In this document: piece by piece, positions 19,297-28,465 of the stretch | Numbering within the stretch: the stretch's first letter is position 1 | Layout: every line of letters starts with the position of its first letter | DNA from: Halanaerobiaceae bacterium ANBcell28 | GTDB lineage: Bacteria > Bacillota > Halanaerobiia > Halanaerobiales > DTU029 | DNA: 64,000 bases | NCBI GenBank assembly: GCA_037623315.1 | Contig: JBBJJH010000005.1 | Coordinates: forward strand, 1 to 64,000 | Reading direction: 5' to 3' | Program-made: the position numbers and the translations under genes | The notes under the pieces: model-generated | Told to the model about the DNA's origin: nothing | Database searches by the model: none | What the model saw: only the letters and a program-made list of their open reading frames with translations

Positions 19297-19348
19297 CTCA
19301 ACTTTCGAAGTTGAATTATTAGTGTAAAAGCCAGATTAGCTATAACTT
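19297..19348 (+). repeat. Dispersed intergenic repeat, copy 1
   Basis: Degenerate member of a family whose core is CTCAAACTTCG..GTTGAAT followed by GCATAAAGCCTGCTTAG and CATAA. This copy reads CTCAACTTTCGAAGTTGAAT then AAAAGCCAGATTAGCTATAA. Other copies are near 20426, 23443, 54195 and 60576. Confidence 0.4.
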
Positions 19349-19401
19349 AATTCACGAAGTTGTATTTATTGATAAATTAAAGTATTATATATTATAAGTA
19401 A

Positions 19402-19441
19402 GCCTCTCATGTAGTGCAAAACTATCTTGTGGAGGCTTTTG
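19402..19441 (+). terminator. Terminator-like hairpin
   Basis: AAGCCTC ... GAGGCTTTT arms enclose about 24 bases, with a short T-run. It separates the barrel gene from the dehydrogenase. Confidence 0.5.
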
Positions 19442-19460
19442 CTAACTAGGAGGAATTAAA

Positions 19461-20420
19461 TTGAAATTATTATTATTAATTGATTTGAAAGAAAAGTATA
19501 TAAATGAAATTCAAGATTCTTTTGCTAATGTTGAAATTCTTAAATGTCTTAAATTAGAAAAGCAGAAAAGAGAAATAGTGGACGCAGAGATTGTGATAAG
19601 TGGTGGAGATGGTATAAAACTAGAGCTTTTAGAAAAAGCAGAAAAACTTAATTGGATACAGGCTTGGAGTGCTGGCCTAGACTCTTTTAATAATACTGCA
19701 ACATTAAATTATTTAAAAGAAAAAGGGATTAAAGTAACAAGTACGAGTGGTATCCATGCAGACCCTATTTCTGAACATGTCATGGGTTTTCTATTGAATC
19801 ATAGCAGGAGATTATATGATTTTTATGAATTACAGAAAAAGCAGAAGTGGGAGTGGCTTACGGTTAATCAGTTGTCTGGAAAGACTATAGCTATAATTGG
19901 AATTGGCAGTATTGGAAAGGAAATTGCTTTTAAAGCTAAGGCTTTTAAAATGAAAACAATAGCCGTGAAAAAAAATATAAATGAGAGCTTAGATCATATT
20001 GATGAGCTTTATTCTAATAAGGAATTGTTACAACTGCTTCCCAGGGCAGATTATGTAGTAGTGACAGTGCCATTAACAGATGAAACAAGAGCTATGTTTG
20101 GAGAAAAAGAGTTTAAAGCTATGAAAGAATCAGCATTTTTTGTTAATATTGCTAGAGGAGAGGTAGTTGATGAAAAGGCTATGATTAGAGCTTTTGAGGA
20201 TGGAGAAATAGATGGAGCAGCTTTGGATGTTTTTGAAGAAGAACCTTTAAATATAAATTCTCCTTTGTATAGTTTGGAGAATGTCTATATAACACCACAT
20301 ATTTCTGGTGCCTATCCTGATTATAATAAAAATGCCATCAAAATCTTTAAAGAGAATCTGAAAAGATTTAACGATGGCAGTGATTTATTAAACCTAATGG
20401 ATTATGCTAAAGGTTATTAA
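19461..20420 (+). CDS. D-isomer-specific 2-hydroxyacid dehydrogenase
   Basis: 319 aa NAD(P)-dependent dehydrogenase that interconverts a 2-keto acid and its D-2-hydroxy acid. The nucleotide-binding motif GIGSIG is at about residue 147. The catalytic Arg is in NIARGEVVDE, the Glu in DVFEEEPL and the His in TPHISGAY, all present. The N-terminal substrate domain (1-100) is divergent, so the substrate is not predictable. The start is TTG at 19461 with AGGAGGAAT upstream. The gene is monocistronic, convergent with the radical SAM gene. Confidence 0.9.
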   Translation: MKLLLLIDLKEKYINEIQDSFANVEILKCLKLEKQKREIVDAEIVISGGDGIKLELLEKAEKLNWIQAWSAGLDSFNNTATLNYLKEKGIKVTSTSGIHADPISEHVMGFLLNHSRRLYDFYELQKKQKWEWLTVNQLSGKTIAIIGIGSIGKEIAFKAKAFKMKTIAVKKNINESLDHIDELYSNKELLQLLPRADYVVVTVPLTDETRAMFGEKEFKAMKESAFFVNIARGEVVDEKAMIRAFEDGEIDGAALDVFEEEPLNINSPLYSLENVYITPHISGAYPDYNKNAIKIFKENLKRFNDGSDLLNLMDYAKGY

Positions 20421-20425
20421 AACTT

Positions 20426-20471
20426 AAATTTCGCGGAAGAATTTATCGCACGAAGCCTGCTTAGCCATAAC
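20426..20471 (+). repeat. Dispersed intergenic repeat, copy 2
   Basis: Contains CGCACGAAGCCTGCTTAGCCATAAC, matching the family core at 23471-23490 with few changes. It lies between convergent genes. Confidence 0.45.
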
Positions 20472-20620
20472 TTCATTAATGGAAAAAAGCGAAACCGTAC
20501 AGCTCCTATTTAAGGCCAAGATAAATTAAGCACAGATAAGTTAAGCATATGATAAATCAAGTATAAGAAAATCAAGTATAAGATAAGCAAAAAAGAGAAG
20601 TAGCTATTGAGAAGCGACTA

Positions 20621-22258
20621 TCATGTATTAGGAAAGAACCAATCTTGCCACTTATTAAGAGGGAAGTCCTTTCCTAATATGTCTTTTAGTTCTTTTATAT
20701 TTTTTGCTTGTTTGCTAAATATCTTTAAAGCCCTTTTTTTGCCAATTCCAGGTATGGCTTCTAACTCTTCGAGAGAAGCATTTTCAATAGAAAATGGCCA
20801 GCGTAATGCAGTTATAGAGCGATAACCATGATCGATAACTCTTACAGTATAAAATTTGTTTAATTCTAAATTTCCAGGGATACCAATTAGTATAGGATAG
20901 GTTCCTAATTGCCTAGCAAAGCTAAGTTTGCCTTTATGGGCTTCTATCAAGACATTATCTATAATGGTGCCAGTAGGAAAGACTCTTGCAAGCATAGGTT
21001 TGTTAATTTCTTTGTTGATCTTTTCTTTATATTTCTTAAACTTATGTTCGTTTATTTTACTTAAAGGATAATTATTTGTACTTACTACTTGTCTTATATT
21101 GATTCTTCTCAGCATTAGACCTGCCTGGTATATTTTTTTAAGGTATTGGTAATTATATTCCATTGTTTCTTCTCTTTCTCCAATTAAACCATGTAAAAGA
21201 TTGATTCCAGGAAGTAATTTGGGTACACCTTTTTCTCTTTTAGCACCTATTTCATTCATAATTTCTATTGCTTTAAAAACATTATCAGGATCTGATTCTA
21301 TATTGTTTTCTTTTAAAACTAATGGGTCGGCAGATTCTAAGCCAAAAGCTGCTATATCTCCAGGGGTATTATATCTAACTATTGTTTCTAAGATTTGTCT
21401 GCTTTCCTCAGGATAGTTGATTATATTAGCAGGATTGATATTATCTAGATGTAAAACCTTTAATTTAGGATCGGCATCTCTTATACCAGCAAAAGTTTCT
21501 TCTAATGCTCCAGGGTTTAGTTTAAAGTGATTTTTATTTATCCTTTTAGCTTGATAAAGTAACAAATCAGTTTGACAACCTAAACGATAATAGTGATTAC
21601 CCTCTTGGGCTAATGCTTTTACTTCATCAATAATATCCTTTGGCTGTCTTTGATAGATAGTTTTTTTCAATCTTTCACTACAAAAAGCACAATGTTTTAC
21701 TCTGGGGCAACCTCTAAAACTTTCTATTTCACAGATAAGATTAGGGAAGGATGGATGCCTTTTGCTAAGTCTCGCTCCTAAAATAGCCCATTCCCTGATG
21801 AAACTTGCTAAATTCTTATCGTTAATACTATGACCTGTAAGTTTTTGACTAAGGGTTTTGGCAGTAATTTCCCGGGAAATAAAGTCGTAGCCATCTACTT
21901 CTTTTATAAGCAGGGTAATGGGTCCTCCTAAAAGTTTTTGAGGATAATATACAGTTTTACCTATTTCTTTAATCTCCTTAAAGGATATTGGTTTACCCCC
22001 CAAATAATGACCTGGTACTGTGGTTCCAGCTATGATAATTACTAGATCATATTCTTCAAGAGCTTTAAGCTTTTCTTGCCAGTTTTCTCGTAATTGGTCA
22101 ATCGTAAAATATGAAATTTTCTCTTCATCAATGCCGCTTTTAAGTAAAGAGCCATATGTATAACGAATGTGTGGCGAAATATAAGGGGGAACCCCTAGAC
22201 AGGACGGTTCATCCAGATAACCATCTATTAATGCAGTTTTAATATTTTTCTTCTCCAT
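20621..22258 (-). CDS. Radical SAM protein with C-terminal helix-hairpin-helix
   Basis: 545 aa. The N-terminal region (1-130) resembles a B12-binding-like Rossmann domain. The radical SAM 4Fe-4S cluster motif is CPRVKHCAFC (Cys spacing CX5CX2C, about residues 182-192). The SAM-binding region includes GLESADP. The C-terminus (about 485-530) carries a helix-hairpin-helix, LEAIPGIGKKRALKIF, a nucleic-acid-binding module. Members of this group in archaea and clostridia are uncharacterised; tRNA or nucleic-acid modification is a reasonable inference. The ATG has a GGAG ribosome binding site upstream. It forms a single-gene unit. Confidence 0.88.
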   Translation of the reverse strand: MEKKNIKTALIDGYLDEPSCLGVPPYISPHIRYTYGSLLKSGIDEEKISYFTIDQLRENWQEKLKALEEYDLVIIIAGTTVPGHYLGGKPISFKEIKEIGKTVYYPQKLLGGPITLLIKEVDGYDFISREITAKTLSQKLTGHSINDKNLASFIREWAILGARLSKRHPSFPNLICEIESFRGCPRVKHCAFCSERLKKTIYQRQPKDIIDEVKALAQEGNHYYRLGCQTDLLLYQAKRINKNHFKLNPGALEETFAGIRDADPKLKVLHLDNINPANIINYPEESRQILETIVRYNTPGDIAAFGLESADPLVLKENNIESDPDNVFKAIEIMNEIGAKREKGVPKLLPGINLLHGLIGEREETMEYNYQYLKKIYQAGLMLRRINIRQVVSTNNYPLSKINEHKFKKYKEKINKEINKPMLARVFPTGTIIDNVLIEAHKGKLSFARQLGTYPILIGIPGNLELNKFYTVRVIDHGYRSITALRWPFSIENASLEELEAIPGIGKKRALKIFSKQAKNIKELKDILGKDFPLNKWQDWFFPNT

Positions 22259-22600
22259 TTTTACTCCTTCCCAATACTTCTAAAATAAGTATATGTATAA
22301 TATTATTGAAACAAAAGCTTAAAGTGTACTTGCTTTAAGCTTAACTTTATACTTTTATTATGTTTACTAACATTATTAAGTGAATCTTAAAAATTAGGTT
22401 TTCTAATTTCTTTCATTAAATATTATATAAGATATCTTCCATGATGTCCATTTTGATAGTAAATTATTAGTGACCAGTAAATACCAGCAGGTATTTCTTG
22501 CTTCTTCTAGAATATTTTATATATAGAAGTGTAAAAATTATATAGCGAGTAGATTTTTGTGCAAATAATATATCATATAAGCTAGAAAGGTAGGGAGAAT
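22259..22600. other. Intergenic region between divergent genes
   Basis: 342 AT-rich bases between the divergent radical SAM and BsuPI genes. It must hold both promoters, but I see no clear -35/-10 pair, RNA motif or palindrome worth naming. Confidence 0.4.
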
Positions 22601-23341
22601 ATGAATTTTTTCAGAAGTAAAAGAATAATGATAATAATGATATCTATCATTTCTTTGTTTTTCTTAAGTTCTGTTTATGCTGGAAATATAGAAAAAGATT
22701 TTGAAAGTGGAGTTGAGGATATAAGTATGAGAATTTATGAGATTGATGGTCGTGAGATGTTTCAGTTGAGGGATCTGGCTGAAAGTAAAGGATGGACATT
22801 AGCTTATTTAGAGGAAAGAAAAGAAGTTGTTATTAGGGGAAATGATAAATTTGTGAGACTGTCTTTAAATGGAGCTAGTGATAAGCCAGTTACTTTAGCA
22901 GAAAGTCCAAAGCTTATAGAAGGAAGAACATATCTTGCCATTAATTCACTTAGGACATTATTAGATGAATTAAACGAAAGTATTGATTATATATCAAGTT
23001 TATATACTGAAAAGTCTTATTACAGTATGTCAGAACTTATAAATGCTCATATTAGATTTTATAATCTTAGTGATGAGGCTATTAATTTAAGCTTTGGGTC
23101 TGGGCAGAGATATGACTTAACTTTAGAAAAAGAAGGTCTTGAAGTCTGGCGCTGGTCTAATGATAAGTTTTTTACCATGGCTTTAGCTGATATTGAAGTT
23201 GCGCCAGGAAAGAGTTTAGATTATAATGTGGAAATTGATTATGAATTTGAAGACATCGGAGAATATATTCTTACTGCTAACTTGGCTACAATAAATACTC
23301 CAATTAAATTTAATGAAGTAGAATTAGTAATAGAAAAATAG
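22601..23341 (+). CDS. Secreted BsuPI-domain protein, paralogue 2
   Basis: 246 aa. Signal peptide at about 8-27 (VYAGNIE). A copper-amine-oxidase-like N-terminal module spans about 40-125 (FQLRDLAESKGW, RTYLAINSLR). The BsuPI domain at about 140-240 has classic motifs RYDLTLEKEGLEVWRWS and FTMALADIEVAPGKS. BsuPI domains are typical of Firmicutes secreted proteins. The ATG has AGGGAG upstream. The domain order is the same as in the minus-strand gene at 2776-3540, so the two are probably ancient duplicates. Monocistronic, with a terminator after it. Confidence 0.85.
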   Translation: MNFFRSKRIMIIMISIISLFFLSSVYAGNIEKDFESGVEDISMRIYEIDGREMFQLRDLAESKGWTLAYLEERKEVVIRGNDKFVRLSLNGASDKPVTLAESPKLIEGRTYLAINSLRTLLDELNESIDYISSLYTEKSYYSMSELINAHIRFYNLSDEAINLSFGSGQRYDLTLEKEGLEVWRWSNDKFFTMALADIEVAPGKSLDYNVEIDYEFEDIGEYILTANLATINTPIKFNEVELVIEK

Positions 23342-23385
23342 TTTTACCAAGAAGTGTATAATATTTAAATAGAGTTCGTAAACTA

Positions 23386-23425
23386 TAAAATACCCTGCTG
23401 CTATAGATGCAAGTTGGGTATTTTA
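23386..23425 (+). terminator. Rho-independent terminator
   Basis: AAAATACCC / GGGTATTTT arms around a loop of about 20 bases, then ATTTTTT. Confidence 0.75.
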
Positions 23426-23442
23426 TTTTTTAATGTCAGTAA

Positions 23443-23534
23443 CTCAAACTTCGTCGTTGAATATACCGCATAAAGCCTGCTTAGACATAAGACTGGAGCT
23501 TTTTGAATGCTCATTCAACATATGGCTAAGCAGG
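23443..23534 (+). repeat. Dispersed intergenic repeat, copy 3, with inverted arms
   Basis: The fullest copy: CTCAAACTTCGTCGTTGAAT, then GCATAAAGCCTGCTTAGACATA (23470-23489). A near-perfect inverted partner TATGGCTAAGCAGG lies at 23521-23534, so this copy can form a 13-14 bp stem. Confidence 0.5.
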
Positions 23535-23664
23535 AAGTCTATACAAACTTTTCTAGCAAGTGCGAAGCTTGATTTAATATTAAATTTGTATCAAAGGCCT
23601 TAATTATAAGCAGGATTTTTATAAAAAAAGGATAATTATATATCTTAAGGAAGGTGATTTTTTC

Positions 23665-25053
23665 ATGAAAAAGAATTTAATGGATATCAATCAGGCGTTA
23701 GATTTGAGTAAAAATGAAGTGAATAGGCTTTATAAAGAACACCTTAATCCTAGTTTTGCTAAAATGCTATCTTTGTTAAATTTTGACCGCCAATTTCTTA
23801 GTGCTAGTGGTACTACACTTCAGGATATAGATGGTAAGGAGTACATAGATTTTTTAGGAGGATATGGTTCTTTAAACCTTGGACATAATCCTGTCAGGGT
23901 TATAGAGGCTGTTAAACGTGTAATGGAAATGCCCAATCTCATGCAAGCTTCAATGGGTACTATGGAAACTGTAGCAGCATATAATTTAGCTCAATTAATG
24001 CCTGGTGATCTTAATCATAGTTTTTTCTGTAATAGTGGTACTGAGGCGGTGGAGGGTGCGATAAAAACAGCTAGAATTGCTGCTGTTAAACAAAGAGTTT
24101 TATACTGTCGTGATTCTTTTCATGGTAAAACAATGGGATCTCTTTCTGTAACTGGAAGAAATAAATATCAAGAACCTTTTAAACCAATGGTACCTGGTAA
24201 TGAGATGGTTCCTTATGGTGAACTTGGAATATTAGAAGATAAATTTAAAAATGGAGGCTTTGCAGCTTTTATCATAGAGCCTATTCAGGGTGAAGGTGGT
24301 ATCAATTTACCACCAGAAAATTATTTTAAGGGTGTTAGAGAACTTTGTGATAAATATGAAGTTTATTTTATTCTTGATGAAATTCAAACAGGTTTTGCTA
24401 GAACAGGTGCTATGTTCGCGGCTGAGCATGATAATATTGTACCTGATTTTATATGTACAGCTAAGTCCCTTGGAGGTGGTGTAATGCCAATTGGTGCTTT
24501 TACTACTACTGAAAAGATTTGGAATAAGGCATATGGTGGTATAGATAAAGCATTGTTACATACATCAACCTTTGGCGGAAATACATTAGCAACAACTGCA
24601 GCTATAGCTACTATGAATGAATTGGTAGATAATGATATAGCTAAGCAAGCAGCAGAGAAAGGGGAGTATTTCCTGGCTAAGCTACAGGAAATGGCAGATA
24701 AGTATGAGATGATTAAAGAAGTTAGGGGCCGCGGTTTATTGATAGGACTCGAGTTTAAAGAAGTAGAAACGGGAATTTTAGACAAAATATCAGGAGGAGT
24801 TTTGAATAAATTGTCTAAAGAATATCTGGCAGCTATGGTTGCTAGTGCTTTGATAAATGATCATAAGATTATAACTGCTTATACACTAAACAATCCTAAT
24901 GTTATTCGCTTTGAACCACCTTTAATAATCACCTATAAAGAAATAGATTATTTAATTGAGTGTTTAGAGTCAATATTTGAGAAAAACAAGGGTTTGTTTA
25001 GTATGACTATAAAAAGTGCTAAAACAGTATTAGGAAGTTTTTTAAAAAAATAG
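23665..25053 (+). CDS. Class III aminotransferase, putrescine/acetylornithine type
   Basis: 462 aa PLP enzyme that moves an amino group from putrescine, ornithine or a related amine to 2-oxoglutarate. Visible: the GTEAVEGAIKTAR cofactor pocket, IIEPIQGEGG, LDEIQTGFARTG and the PLP lysine in TAKSLGGG (about 268), then TFGGNTLA. The length and N-terminal extension best match putrescine aminotransferase (PatA/YgjG) rather than ArgD, but the substrate is an inference. The ATG has AAGGAAGGTG upstream. No biosynthetic neighbours are present to settle the pathway. Confidence 0.88.
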   Translation: MKKNLMDINQALDLSKNEVNRLYKEHLNPSFAKMLSLLNFDRQFLSASGTTLQDIDGKEYIDFLGGYGSLNLGHNPVRVIEAVKRVMEMPNLMQASMGTMETVAAYNLAQLMPGDLNHSFFCNSGTEAVEGAIKTARIAAVKQRVLYCRDSFHGKTMGSLSVTGRNKYQEPFKPMVPGNEMVPYGELGILEDKFKNGGFAAFIIEPIQGEGGINLPPENYFKGVRELCDKYEVYFILDEIQTGFARTGAMFAAEHDNIVPDFICTAKSLGGGVMPIGAFTTTEKIWNKAYGGIDKALLHTSTFGGNTLATTAAIATMNELVDNDIAKQAAEKGEYFLAKLQEMADKYEMIKEVRGRGLLIGLEFKEVETGILDKISGGVLNKLSKEYLAAMVASALINDHKIITAYTLNNPNVIRFEPPLIITYKEIDYLIECLESIFEKNKGLFSMTIKSAKTVLGSFLKK

Positions 25054-25210
25054 TATAAGTTCATAAATTTATTGTGAATTTTTTGAAAAATAACAAGAAG
25101 GCCGAAATTTAGGGCTTAATTGTTCCTTGTGAAACAATTTTTGGAAAATTTAAACAAGAAATTTTCTAAACTACAATATAAGTTTCATTAAAAGGAAGCA
25201 AAAGTCTGAT

Positions 25211-25239
25211 TGTCATTGTCGAAAATTGTTGCTATAATA
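25211..25239 (+). promoter_or_regulatory. Sigma-A promoter of the late flagellar operon
   Basis: TTGTCA, exactly 17 bases, TATAAT. This is a near-consensus housekeeping promoter, 90 bases before yvyF. It suggests that flgM and the hook-associated genes are transcribed by sigma-A here, at least in part. Confidence 0.75.
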
Positions 25240-25329
25240 TAAATAAAGTAAAAAACAACGCAAAAAATAAAGTTATGATTATATTTAAGCATTAACTGAT
25301 ATCAACAATGGATAAGGAGTGATTTTTAT

Positions 25330-25752
25330 ATGGATTTACGTAATTGTCCCCAATGTGGTAAACTGTTTGCTTATGATGGAACAAGTAAGGTTTGTAATGT
25401 TTGCCGAAGTAGTGAAGAAAACGATTTCGAAAAGGTAAGGGATTACTTATGGGATAACCCGAATGCTACTATTGAAGAGGTACACACTGCTACTGAAGTG
25501 GAACGAGAATTAATTATTAAGTTTGTTAGGGAAGGACGTTTAGTAGCAGAGGGTATTGATTTTAGCTTTATGATAGAGTGTGAACGCTGTGGACTCCCTA
25601 TTCCGTCTGGTCGTTTTTGTAATAGTTGTCAGCAAGAGTTAGTTGATGGTTTTAATAGTAAGGAAAAGAAAAAGAAAAAAGATTCGAAAAAGAAAAATGT
25701 AGATGATAAGATGTTTACAGCTAATCGGGTGAAGGATAGAAAAAAAAGGTAA
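25330..25752 (+). CDS. yvyF: Flagellar operon protein, YvyF family
   Basis: 140 aa. It has two zinc-ribbon-like Cys pairs at the N-terminus (CPQCGKLF, CNVCRSS), a helix-turn-helix-like middle (about 37-75: ATIEEVHTATEVERELIIKF) and two more Cys pairs (CERCGLPI, CNSC). This matches the YvyF/TIGR03826 family that precedes flgM in Firmicutes. It is probably a regulator or adaptor; the molecular role is unknown. The C-terminus is Lys-rich. The ATG has AAGGAG upstream. First gene of the operon. Confidence 0.9.
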   Translation: MDLRNCPQCGKLFAYDGTSKVCNVCRSSEENDFEKVRDYLWDNPNATIEEVHTATEVERELIIKFVREGRLVAEGIDFSFMIECERCGLPIPSGRFCNSCQQELVDGFNSKEKKKKKDSKKKNVDDKMFTANRVKDRKKR

Positions 25753-25951
25753 TCTGACAGACTTAATTGCTTGGAAATTCTTAGTTATTGCTTCTAAACG
25801 AGAGCAATTGGGTTATAATTTAAAATTATTAAAGATTATAAGCTAATATTTACTTAAGCTTATAATTTTTTTTACGATAAATAAAATAGAGGCAATTTAC
25901 TAGATTGCTGAGTGAATGACTAAAAATGATATGTTTTCAGGGGGAAATATT

Positions 25952-26218
25952 ATGAAGATTAATGGAATTCATCTAAATGAGATTCAGAAGAGGTATAAAC
26001 AGCAGAATAAACAAGATAAGTCACTTAGGAATAATAGAGCTGATTCTATGTCTATTTCTGCCCAAGCTAAGCAAATTAAAGAGATAGAAAAGAAGCTGGC
26101 TGAAGTGCCTGAGATTCGCCAGGAAAAAGTTGCAAAGTTGAAAGAAAGTATAGCTAAGGGAAATTATCAGATAGATACAAAAGCACTTGCTCGTAAAATA
26201 TTAGATGATACAAAATAG
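25952..26218 (+). CDS. flgM: Anti-sigma-28 factor FlgM
   Basis: 88 aa. Binds the flagellar sigma factor and is exported once the hook is complete. The family pattern is visible: disordered N-terminus (KINGIHLNEIQKRYKQQNK), then SMSISAQAKQIKEIEKKLAEVPEIRQEKVAKLKESIAKGNY (quoted as family cues in part) and YQIDTKALARKIL. The start is ATG at 25952 after AGGGGGAAA; the in-frame ATG at 25916 lacks a ribosome binding site. It sits in the standard position between yvyF and flgN. Confidence 0.93.
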   Translation: MKINGIHLNEIQKRYKQQNKQDKSLRNNRADSMSISAQAKQIKEIEKKLAEVPEIRQEKVAKLKESIAKGNYQIDTKALARKILDDTK

Positions 26219-26249
26219 TTATATTATGTTTTAGATAGGGAGTGTAAAA

Positions 26250-26753
26250 ATGAGCGAAAGCAGCTATAAGGCTTTGTTGGAGGTATTAAAGGAAGAAGAA
26301 AAGCTCTATTCCAAATTGCTTGAATTAGCCAATGAAAAAAAAGAAGCTATTGTTGCCAATGATATAGATAACTTGAGTAAATTATTACAGGATGATAATG
26401 AGATAATAAGTCTTCTAAATCAATTAGACCAAGAACGTTTTGAACTTATAAAAAGTATATGTGAGAACAAAGGCGTGGAAAAGCAGGATCCTAGTTTTAA
26501 GGAGTTAATTAAGTTAATTCCTGAACCCTGGCAGGAACCTTTATCTGCTAGTAGAAATAAATTACTTGCTCTTATAGATGAATTACATGAACAAAATGAA
26601 CAGAATAAGTTTTTGATTAATGAAGCTATTAAATTAAATAATGCCTCTGTGAATATGTTTCTTAAAGCTGTAGAACCTGAAAACACAACATATAATAATA
26701 AACAAAAGTCTGTTGATAATAAATCAGCACATATAATAGATAGAAGAGGATAG
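26250..26753 (+). CDS. flgN: Flagellar chaperone FlgN
   Basis: 167 aa, mostly helical and coiled coil (LLEVLKEEEKLYSKLLELANEKK, LIDELHEQNEQNKFLINEAI). The FlgN family binds hook-associated proteins FlgK and FlgL before export. It lies between flgM and flgK (11-base gap to flgK, AGGGAGTG ribosome binding site), its usual place. A second FlgN/FliT-like chaperone is at 63224. Confidence 0.9.
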   Translation: MSESSYKALLEVLKEEEKLYSKLLELANEKKEAIVANDIDNLSKLLQDDNEIISLLNQLDQERFELIKSICENKGVEKQDPSFKELIKLIPEPWQEPLSASRNKLLALIDELHEQNEQNKFLINEAIKLNNASVNMFLKAVEPENTTYNNKQKSVDNKSAHIIDRRG

Positions 26754-26764
26754 GGGGAGTAAAA

Positions 26765-28450
26765 ATGCCTGGATATTTTAGTACACTAAACACCGCTTTA
26801 AAATCTTTACAAGTACAGAAAAAATCACTTGATGTTACAGGTCATAATATAGCCAATGCTAATACTGAAGGTTATAGCAGACAACGTGCTGTACATACCG
26901 CTGCCGACCCTTATACAGTTGTCGGTATGGGAATGCCTACTGGCGCTGGTCAGGTAGGAACAGGAGTTAAACTTGAAGAAATTTCCCGGGTCAGGGATCA
27001 ATTTATAGATGCTCAGATTAATGGTGAGAAACAGTCTTTAGGATATTGGGACAAGAGGTATCAGGGTTTACATAGAATAGAGCTTATCTTTAATGAACCA
27101 TCAGATTCCAGTCTTGGGGAATCCATGAATCAATTCTGGGGTTCTTTGCAGGATTTAAGTAATGATCCAGAGGATCCGGCTGTTAGGGAGACAGTTAAAC
27201 AGAGGGCCTTAACTTTATCTGATACATTTCATTCATTGGATAATCAATTGACTTCCTATAAAAATTCTTTAAATGATGATGTTTCAACTATGGTTAATGA
27301 GGTTAATTCATATGCTACACGAATAGCAGACCTTAATAAGCAAATTGTCAGGGTACAGGGAGCAGGGAAAAAACCAAATGATCTAATGGATAAAAGGGAC
27401 CTTCTTTTCGAGGAAATGAATAAGCTGGTTAATGTTCAGGGCAGAGTAGATCAAAGAGGCAGTCTGAATATTAGTATTAGTGGTATTAATATGGTAAGTC
27501 ATAGTGATACTCACCTTCTTAATATAGAAAGAGGACCTGAAGGTAGTTATGAAGATACTGTTGTCTTCAGTAGGACAGGGACTGAAGCTATAATAGAAGC
27601 AGGTGAGCTGGCTGGTGTTCTTAATATTCGGGATGAAGAAATTCCACACTATAAGGACCAGTTAGATACTATTGCATCTGAATTGATTGAAAACTTTAAT
27701 CAGGTTCACAGAGCTGGCTATGATTTCAATGGAGAAGCAGGACAAGACTTTTTCGTAGGAGATGATGCCTTTAGTATAGGTGTGGCTACTGAGATTAGCA
27801 ATGATGTGAATAAGATAGCAGCAGGAAGTCTCCTTGATGAGCTTGGAGTAATTAGAATAAATAACTTTGAAATGGATAGTGAAGAAGATTTTAGCTATGA
27901 AATAGAAGTTATAGAAAATGTTATGGAAAACGAAGAAAATACTTTTACTTATACAATTAGGGAGTATGGCGCTGATGGTGAAGAAAGTGAAGTGTATACA
28001 AACACCATAACATATAGTCAAGTAAATGACGAAAACTTTTTTATTAGCTTGCCAGAGGAATTTAATTCCACAATGGAATTTAAGATAGAAGGTGCAGGAG
28101 AACTTTCAATAACATCTACAAGAGCTGCTGGAGATGGGGATAATGCTTTTAGGCTGGCTGATGTTATAAATGGTCGCAAACTCATGAACGATGGTAAAGC
28201 TACCTTACTTGATTACTACAAATCTACCATCTCAGTAGTAGGTGTAGATGGCCAAAGGGCAAATCAAATGGTAGATAATCAGAACGTACTTGTAGATCAA
28301 TTGAACAATCACCGGATAAGTGTCTCTGGTGTTTCACTTGATGAGGAAATGGCGAATATGATTCAATATCAGCAGGCATATACTGCAGCTACACGGGTAA
28401 TCACTACGATAGATCAAATGCTGGACAGTCTAATGGGCATAATCAGATAA
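26765..28450 (+). CDS. flgK: Flagellar hook-associated protein 1 (FlgK)
   Basis: 561 aa. Junction protein between hook and filament. The N-terminal motif GHNIANANTEGYSRQR is the hallmark of rod/hook axial proteins. The C-terminus has SGVSLDEEMANMIQYQQAYTAATRVITTIDQMLDSL (typical tail, coiled coil). A central variable region lies at about 370-450. Exported by the flagellar type III apparatus, so no signal peptide. The ribosome binding site is AGGGGGAGT. Confidence 0.97.
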   Translation: MPGYFSTLNTALKSLQVQKKSLDVTGHNIANANTEGYSRQRAVHTAADPYTVVGMGMPTGAGQVGTGVKLEEISRVRDQFIDAQINGEKQSLGYWDKRYQGLHRIELIFNEPSDSSLGESMNQFWGSLQDLSNDPEDPAVRETVKQRALTLSDTFHSLDNQLTSYKNSLNDDVSTMVNEVNSYATRIADLNKQIVRVQGAGKKPNDLMDKRDLLFEEMNKLVNVQGRVDQRGSLNISISGINMVSHSDTHLLNIERGPEGSYEDTVVFSRTGTEAIIEAGELAGVLNIRDEEIPHYKDQLDTIASELIENFNQVHRAGYDFNGEAGQDFFVGDDAFSIGVATEISNDVNKIAAGSLLDELGVIRINNFEMDSEEDFSYEIEVIENVMENEENTFTYTIREYGADGEESEVYTNTITYSQVNDENFFISLPEEFNSTMEFKIEGAGELSITSTRAAGDGDNAFRLADVINGRKLMNDGKATLLDYYKSTISVVGVDGQRANQMVDNQNVLVDQLNNHRISVSGVSLDEEMANMIQYQQAYTAATRVITTIDQMLDSLMGIIR

Positions 28451-28465
28451 TTGGAGGTGTTCTAA

